The notes below the pieces were generated by a model that was not told the DNA's origin, searched no databases, and saw only the letters and a program-made list of their open reading frames with translations. Positions 32,276 to 36,627 of a DNA stretch of 36,627 nucleotides are shown piece after piece. How positions within the stretch are numbered: the first letter of the stretch is position 1; every line of letters begins with the position of its first letter. The translations under genes were made by a program, and so were the position numbers. The stretch is from Roseibium aggregatum (GTDB taxonomy: Bacteria; Pseudomonadota; Alphaproteobacteria; Rhizobiales; Stappiaceae), in NCBI RefSeq assembly GCF_014692675.1, contig NZ_JABFCZ010000036.1, positions 1 to 36,627 on the forward strand, given 5' to 3'.

Positions 32276-32979
32276 TAACTGACCCGGGTCAGCGGCTGTG
32301 CGGTCGGGTTCGTCTCGCGCAGATCCGCCAGGACGGTCTCGCCGGCGATCATGGTCTGGCCAAGGGCAACCTTCGGCACAGTGCCTTCGGGGAAATAGAC
32401 ATCGAGACGCGAGCCGAAGCGGATCAGGCCGAAGCGTTCGCCGGCCGAAACCGTCTCGCCCTCGCGTACGAAACAGACGATACGCCGGGCGACCAGACCG
32501 GCGATCTGAACCACGCCGATGCGCGTCTCGCCGTTCTCGATCACCAGACCGTTGCGTTCATTGTCCTCGCTCGCCTTGTCCAGTTCCGCATTCAGGAACT
32601 TTCCGGCGCGATAGGCAACGCGCGTGACCTTGCCGCCCATGGGCGCGCGGTTCACGTGGCAATTGAACACATTCATGAAAATGGAGACGCGCAGCAGCGG
32701 TTCGCCGCTCAGGTCCAGTTCCGCCGGCGGCCGTGCCGGGCCCACATGGCTGACGACGCCGTCGGCCGGAGAAATCACCAGCCCTTCGCTGACCGGGGTA
32801 ACCCGTGGCGGATCGCGGAAGAAGTAGCAGACCCAGGCGGTGACGATGAGGCCGATCCAGAACAGCGGATCCGCGAACCAGCCGATGACCAGGGTCGCCA
32901 CCAGGCTGATGGCGATGAACGGCCAGCCTTCACGATGGATGGGAACAAAGGCCTTGGTTACGGAATCGACAAGTGACAT
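32275..32979 (-). CDS. psd: Phosphatidylserine decarboxylase proenzyme
   Basis: 234 residues, the short PSD-A form typical of alphaproteobacteria. Two hydrophobic segments at the N-terminus (about 19-53) anchor it; the catalytic part contains SPADGVV, FMNVFNCHVNRAP (the conserved H-x-x-R region) and the self-cleavage site RFGSR, where cleavage between G189 and S190 makes the pyruvoyl cofactor. It turns phosphatidylserine into phosphatidylethanolamine. ATG at 32977-32979 follows AGGATCC; a longer frame upstream has no family sequence. The stop codon abuts the palindromic region that leads into pssA. Confidence 0.95.
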   Translation of the reverse strand: MSLVDSVTKAFVPIHREGWPFIAISLVATLVIGWFADPLFWIGLIVTAWVCYFFRDPPRVTPVSEGLVISPADGVVSHVGPARPPAELDLSGEPLLRVSIFMNVFNCHVNRAPMGGKVTRVAYRAGKFLNAELDKASEDNERNGLVIENGETRIGVVQIAGLVARRIVCFVREGETVSAGERFGLIRFGSRLDVYFPEGTVPKVALGQTMIAGETVLADLRETNPTAQPLTRVS

Positions 32980-33266
32980 GCAGGATCCTGCCCTTCGGGA
33001 CTTTCTGCGCACAGGCACGGCAACGCATCCCTCGCCGCGGCCTCGCAGAATTCTTATGGTTCGCACTGCCGGACATCCTGTCCCGGCAGCACATGGGATT
33101 GGGGCCCACTTCTAAACCCATTCGATCCGCAAATGAACCGCAAAACCATTCCCGTCTGCATCGGAGGTTCAGGCTGTGCGGTAATCGGTTTCCCAGTAGG
33201 GCAGCGGATACCGGCGCGCCTGGCGCGGCGCAGATGTCAACACGTGTGGGACCTGCAGATTACCCC

Positions 33267-35210
33267 CTATTCGACGGGCTCGCCTGCGCGTGGCCCGCGG
33301 AGAACGATGCCCAAATCATCTTCTTCCCGGGCTGCCCGCAGGCGTTCCTCTGCCTCGCTCGCCTCGCGCTGACGCGCCCACATGGAGGCATAGAGGCCGT
33401 TCTCAGCCAGAAGGTGCGCATGGGTGCCGCGCTCGACGATCCGGCCGGCTTCCAGCACGAGAATCTGGTCGGCGCCGACCACCGTCGACAGCCGGTGAGC
33501 GATGACGAGCGTGGTGCGGTTTTTCGAGACCTGATCGAGCGCCGCCTGGATTTCCCGTTCCGTATGGGTATCGAGCGCGGAGGTCGCCTCGTCGAGGATC
33601 AGGATCGGCGGGGATTTCAGGATGGTCCGGGCGATGGCGACGCGCTGCTTTTCGCCGCCGGACAGCTTCAGACCGCGCTCGCCGACTTCGGATGCATAGC
33701 CCTGCGGCAACCGTTCGATGAAATCGTGGATCTGCGCCATGCGGGCGGCTTCCCGGACTTCCTCATCGGTCGCATCCGGACGGCCATAGCGGATGTTGTA
33801 GGCGATCGTGTCGTTGAAGAGCACCGTGTCCTGCGGAACCATGCCAATGGCATGGCGTACGCTTTCCTGGGTGACATCGCGCACGTCCTGGCCGTCGATC
33901 AGAATCCGCCCGCCGGTGACGTCGTAGAAACGGAACAGAAGGCGGGAAATGGTCGACTTGCCCGCGCCCGACGGTCCGACGATGGCGACGGTCTTGCCGG
34001 CCGGCACGTTGAAGTCGATCCCTTTCAGGATCGGCCGGTCGACATCGTAGTGGAAGTGCACATCCTCAAAGGCAATCGTGCCCTCGACAGCCTTCAGCGG
34101 CTCCGCTCCCGGCTTGTCGGTGATTTCGGCCGGCACGCCGAGCAGGTCGAACATGGATTCGATATCCGCCAGCCCCTGCCGGATTTCCCGGTAGATGAAG
34201 CCGATGAAGTTCAGCGGGATGGAGATCTGCATCAAGAGCGCATTGATCAGCACGAAATCGCCGATGGTCTGCTCACCGGCTATGACGGCGCGGGCGGACA
34301 GCACCATGCAGGCGGCCATGCCGAGCCCTAAGATGACCGTCTGGCCGAGGTTCAGCCAGGCGAGCGACGTCCAGGTCTTTGTCGCCGCCTTTTCGTATTT
34401 GGCCATGGAAACGTCGAAACGGTCGGATTCCATCCCCTCATTACCGAAATACTTGACCGTCTCGAAGTTCAGCAGGCTGTCGATCGCCTTGGAATTGGCG
34501 TCCGTGTCGCTGTCGTTCATTTCGCGCCGGATGGAAATCCGCCAGTTCGACGCCTTGATGGTGAACCAGACGTAGGCGACGATCATCACGGCGACGATGG
34601 TCAGGTAACTCAGGCCGAACTGGTAGGAAATCACGGCCGCCATGATGGCGAATTCCAGGATCGTCGGAATGCCGTTCAGGATGGTGAAGCGGACAATCGC
34701 CTCGATCCCCTTCACGCCGCGCTCGATCACCCGGCTGAGGCCGCCGGTGCGCCGCGCCAGATGGAAGCGCAGGGAGAGCTGGTGCAGGTGGCGGAAGGTC
34801 AGATTGGCAAGCTGGCGGACGGCATGCTGGCCGACACGGGCAAACAGCGCGTCGCGCAACTGGTTGAAGGCAACCGCCAGGACGCGCGCGGCATTATAGG
34901 CGAGCACCAGCATCACCGGGGCGATCAGAAACGCGGGCAGCTTGCTCGTCTCGCCGGTCAGGGCATCGGATGCCCAGGCGAAAAAATAGGGGGAAAGGAC
35001 GGTCACGCCCTTGGCCAGCACCAGGGCGACGATGGCCAGCAGCACCCGTGCCTTCAGGTCCGGCCGATGGGCCGGCCAGATATAGGGCCAGAGGTTGATC
35101 AGGGTATTGAGGGTCGAGCCTTCATCCGCACTGACGGTCGTCTGTTTAGGCGACCGCTTGTTTCCGGCAGCACCCTTGTCGGCCGTATTTTGAACAGCCT
35201 GATTACTCAC
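33267..35210 (-). CDS. Atm1/HMT1-like ABC exporter (half transporter)
   Basis: 647 residues, one six-helix transmembrane domain fused to an ATPase. The stretch DFVLINALLMQISIPLNFIGFIYREIRQGLADIESMF is the diagnostic Atm1/ABCB7/HMT1 region. ATPase motifs are GPSGAGKST (near 415), LSGGEKQRVAIART (near 518) and ILILDEATSALD (near 533). Bacterial Atm1 proteins export glutathione conjugates or metal-glutathione complexes and confer metal tolerance. The start is GTG at 35208-35210, with GGGAGAG 6 nt upstream, overlapping the end of the ArsR-type gene by 8 nt; an upstream extension would lie within that gene. Coupling to an ArsR regulator supports a metal or thiol-stress role. Confidence 0.9.
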   Translation of the reverse strand: MSNQAVQNTADKGAAGNKRSPKQTTVSADEGSTLNTLINLWPYIWPAHRPDLKARVLLAIVALVLAKGVTVLSPYFFAWASDALTGETSKLPAFLIAPVMLVLAYNAARVLAVAFNQLRDALFARVGQHAVRQLANLTFRHLHQLSLRFHLARRTGGLSRVIERGVKGIEAIVRFTILNGIPTILEFAIMAAVISYQFGLSYLTIVAVMIVAYVWFTIKASNWRISIRREMNDSDTDANSKAIDSLLNFETVKYFGNEGMESDRFDVSMAKYEKAATKTWTSLAWLNLGQTVILGLGMAACMVLSARAVIAGEQTIGDFVLINALLMQISIPLNFIGFIYREIRQGLADIESMFDLLGVPAEITDKPGAEPLKAVEGTIAFEDVHFHYDVDRPILKGIDFNVPAGKTVAIVGPSGAGKSTISRLLFRFYDVTGGRILIDGQDVRDVTQESVRHAIGMVPQDTVLFNDTIAYNIRYGRPDATDEEVREAARMAQIHDFIERLPQGYASEVGERGLKLSGGEKQRVAIARTILKSPPILILDEATSALDTHTEREIQAALDQVSKNRTTLVIAHRLSTVVGADQILVLEAGRIVERGTHAHLLAENGLYASMWARQREASEAEERLRAAREEDDLGIVLRGPRAGEPVE

Positions 35211-35664
35211 CGGCTCTCTCCCAAGGTTTTTTTTCGGGGTTATTCTCTGTTTCTTCGTTTTCAAGGGCCTCGTCGGGGGCCGCATCGGCGCATCCGCCCG
35301 CCTTCAGGCAGGCGCTGTGTTGCTCGGAGACGCGATTGAAAAAGTCCCCGGACGCGACGGCCGCCTTGGACAGCATCTCCGTGTTCAGGAAATACCGGCA
35401 GTTCCGGCCCATGGTTTCACAGGTCAGAAGCCCGGTTTCCTTGAGCACCTGCAGATGCTGGGAGACCGTGGACTGGGCCAGCGGCATCCGGTCGACGATT
35501 TCGCCGCAGCAGGCGGCATTGCGGCTTGCCAGCGTTTCAATGATAGCCAGGCGCGCAGGATGGCCGAGGGCGCGGTAAACCTTCGCAAGTTCGCATTGCG
35601 CGGCGGGCGCGCAGGCGGTTTCCGATCCGCTGTCCGGCCGGAAATCTGCAGATTTCTCCGCCAT
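35203..35664 (-). CDS. ArsR family metal/thiol-responsive regulator
   Basis: 153 residues: winged helix of ArsR/SmtB type (about 28-95: LAKVYRALGHPARLAIIETLASR, then STVSQHLQVLKETGLL). Eight cysteines (18, 24, 52, 53, 82, 89, 119, 125) include a CC pair ahead of the recognition helix and two near the C-terminal helix, more than a plain ArsR needs, pointing to a soft metal or arsenic ligand. A charged tail follows (ENEETENNPEKKPWE). ATG at 35662-35664 after GGGAGAG. It overlaps the ABC exporter by 8 nt and should repress that operon. Thiol/redox sensing is an alternative. Confidence 0.88.
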   Translation of the reverse strand: MAEKSADFRPDSGSETACAPAAQCELAKVYRALGHPARLAIIETLASRNAACCGEIVDRMPLAQSTVSQHLQVLKETGLLTCETMGRNCRYFLNTEMLSKAAVASGDFFNRVSEQHSACLKAGGCADAAPDEALENEETENNPEKKPWERAGE

Positions 35665-35840
35665 ATAACTGGCTCTCCCTCGCGCGTGTCCAAATTGACG
35701 GCCGGATTGCGGTCGAAGCCGGCCTTTCATCGTAGATATGCGATGAATCACCGGAATAACAAGTCGCGCGCGCACTTGCCGCACCAATTCAGGCGTTTCT
35801 TCGCTCAGCGCTCGTTATTTTCCACGATGAAAACGGGCAA

Positions 35841-35864
35841 ACGGCGCGGGACTAGCCGCGCCGT
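35841..35864 (-). terminator. Probable terminator after the LysM gene
   Basis: ACGGCGCGG (35841-35849) pairs perfectly with CCGCGCCGT (35856-35864) around a 6-nt loop, 30 bp past the LysM stop. On the minus strand it is followed by TTTGCCCGTTTTC, a broken U tract. Confidence 0.55.
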
Positions 35865-35893
35865 TGGTCTCAGCCCGTTCGGTTCGACCCGGA

Positions 35894-36627
35894 TCAGTTC
35901 GATTCAGGCTTCCAGTTCAAATCGCTTTCCGGCGTCAGGAAGACCTGTCCGGGATAGATCAGATCCGGGTTGCGGATCTGGCCCTTGTTGGCCTGATAGA
36001 TCGTCGTGTAGCGAATGCCCTTGCCATAGAGACGCCGGGAGATGGTCCACAGATTGTCGCCCTTGTGGATGATCACATTGGGCAACGGCTTGGTCACCGT
36101 GGCCCCTGCCCCGCCGGCGTCGGTCGCAGTCTCGCCCGAAGCGATCACCTTGGTCAGGACGATCTGTTCGGCAGCCTTTTCGAAATTCACGGCGGCGCGG
36201 GCAACGACCGTCCCCTTGTCGTCACCGATCATGTCGGCGCGGACTTCCACGGTTCCCGGCTTCAGGGTCTTCGACCCTTCGAGCAACCAGCGGCCGTTCG
36301 GACCGATCTTGGCTTCGCCGACGAATTCGCCGGCAACATAGACGCGCACCTTGAGGCCCGGTTCGCCGGTTCCGGCCACGTAAAGCTTGCTGCCTTCCGA
36401 TTCAACGGCCTCGACCGTCGCTGTCAGGGAATTCTTGGCAACGAGTTCTGCGGCCGGGGCGGAGACCGTCCGGGCAGCGGGGGCCGTTTCGGCCGGTTCC
36501 GCGGTCGCCTGATCCGTAGTTGCCTGATCCGAAGCTACCTGTCCGCTCGCCGTAGCTGTCACTTCGACCGCCGGAGTTGTTTCCTTGGCTGCCGGTTCTT
36601 CCGCAGTCGCGGCAGGGGCTTCGGCGG
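35894..36627 (-). CDS. LysM peptidoglycan-binding protein, 5' end outside window
   Basis: At least 244 residues; the frame is open to the right edge, so the N-terminus is missing. The visible part starts with an Ala/Thr/Glu/Pro-rich low-complexity linker, then an Ig-like region (SLTATVEAVESEGSKLYVAG...GRWLLEGSKTLKPGTVEVRADM) and ends with a single LysM domain (NVIIHKGDNLWTISRRLYGKG ... NKGQIRNPDLIYPGQVFLTP). This arrangement is common in Hyphomicrobiales cell-envelope proteins of unknown exact role; LysM binds the glycan strands of peptidoglycan. An internal GTG at 36560-36562 is in frame but need not be the start. Confidence 0.82.
   Translation of the reverse strand, partial: AEAPAATAEEPAAKETTPAVEVTATASGQVASDQATTDQATAEPAETAPAARTVSAPAAELVAKNSLTATVEAVESEGSKLYVAGTGEPGLKVRVYVAGEFVGEAKIGPNGRWLLEGSKTLKPGTVEVRADMIGDDKGTVVARAAVNFEKAAEQIVLTKVIASGETATDAGGAGATVTKPLPNVIIHKGDNLWTISRRLYGKGIRYTTIYQANKGQIRNPDLIYPGQVFLTPESDLNWKPESN

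Noticed and set aside
1..36627. CRISPR array, tRNA or rRNA genes, toxin-antitoxin or phage-defence system
   Set aside because: No regularly spaced direct repeats, no tRNA-like cloverleaf or rRNA sequence, and no recognisable defence genes were seen in reading the window.

Overview
The window looks like the chromosome of a GC-rich alphaproteobacterium, most likely a marine or host-associated member of the Hyphomicrobiales (Stappiaceae such as Roseibium/Labrenzia/Stappia would fit). This is inferred from gene content and order: the TPR protein-bamB-der block, psd-pssA phosphatidylethanolamine synthesis, a PcaQ-controlled protocatechuate cluster, TRAP transport, a Zur-controlled znuCB, and a consensus CtrA-type site. 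No rRNA, tRNA, CRISPR or prophage was seen; the only mobile-element trace is a transposase C-terminus at the left edge.

Layout. 1-240: transposase tail and two hairpins. 241-4643 (minus): TPR membrane protein, bamB, der and an inositol-monophosphatase-family gene, an envelope-biogenesis and ribosome-assembly block. 4824-7299: NnrU-family membrane protein, a PilZ protein and a GT87-type membrane glycosyltransferase. 7410-9593: znuC-znuB-zur operon behind a Zur-box-like palindrome, with no znuA here. 9651-12694: tripartite TRAP transporter (dctP, hairpin, dctQ, dctM). 12908-18670: pcaQ, divergent from pcaC, a two-subunit CoA-transferase of the CatIJ/PcaIJ role, pcaF and pcaB. 18801-20860: a Coa1-domain membrane protein and pobA. 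Together pobA plus the pca genes convert 4-hydroxybenzoate toward succinyl-CoA and acetyl-CoA, but pcaHG (ring cleavage) and pcaD are not in the window.

20906-24471: small hypothetical proteins (one with a CtrA-type promoter site), an AraC-type regulator that may control pobA, and a PuuE-type allantoinase. 24640-30070: PadR regulator, RND adaptor and an unusually long RND pump, ending in a clear terminator. 30108-31114: a MarR-GNAT fusion with its own palindromic operator. 31111-32979: psd and pssA, separated by an unusual 267-bp nested palindrome whose outer arms could pair the end of psd with the ribosome-binding site and start codon of pssA. 33267-35664: ArsR-type regulator translationally coupled to an Atm1/HMT1-like ABC exporter. 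35894-36627: C-terminal part of a LysM protein running off the right edge.

The most interesting non-genic structure is the psd-pssA palindrome. Secondary points are the shared GGTTAT/ATAACC half-sites linking the TRAP and pca operons, the dctP-dctQ attenuator-like hairpin, the CtrA-type site, and the small Cys/Trp-rich protein downstream of pobA.
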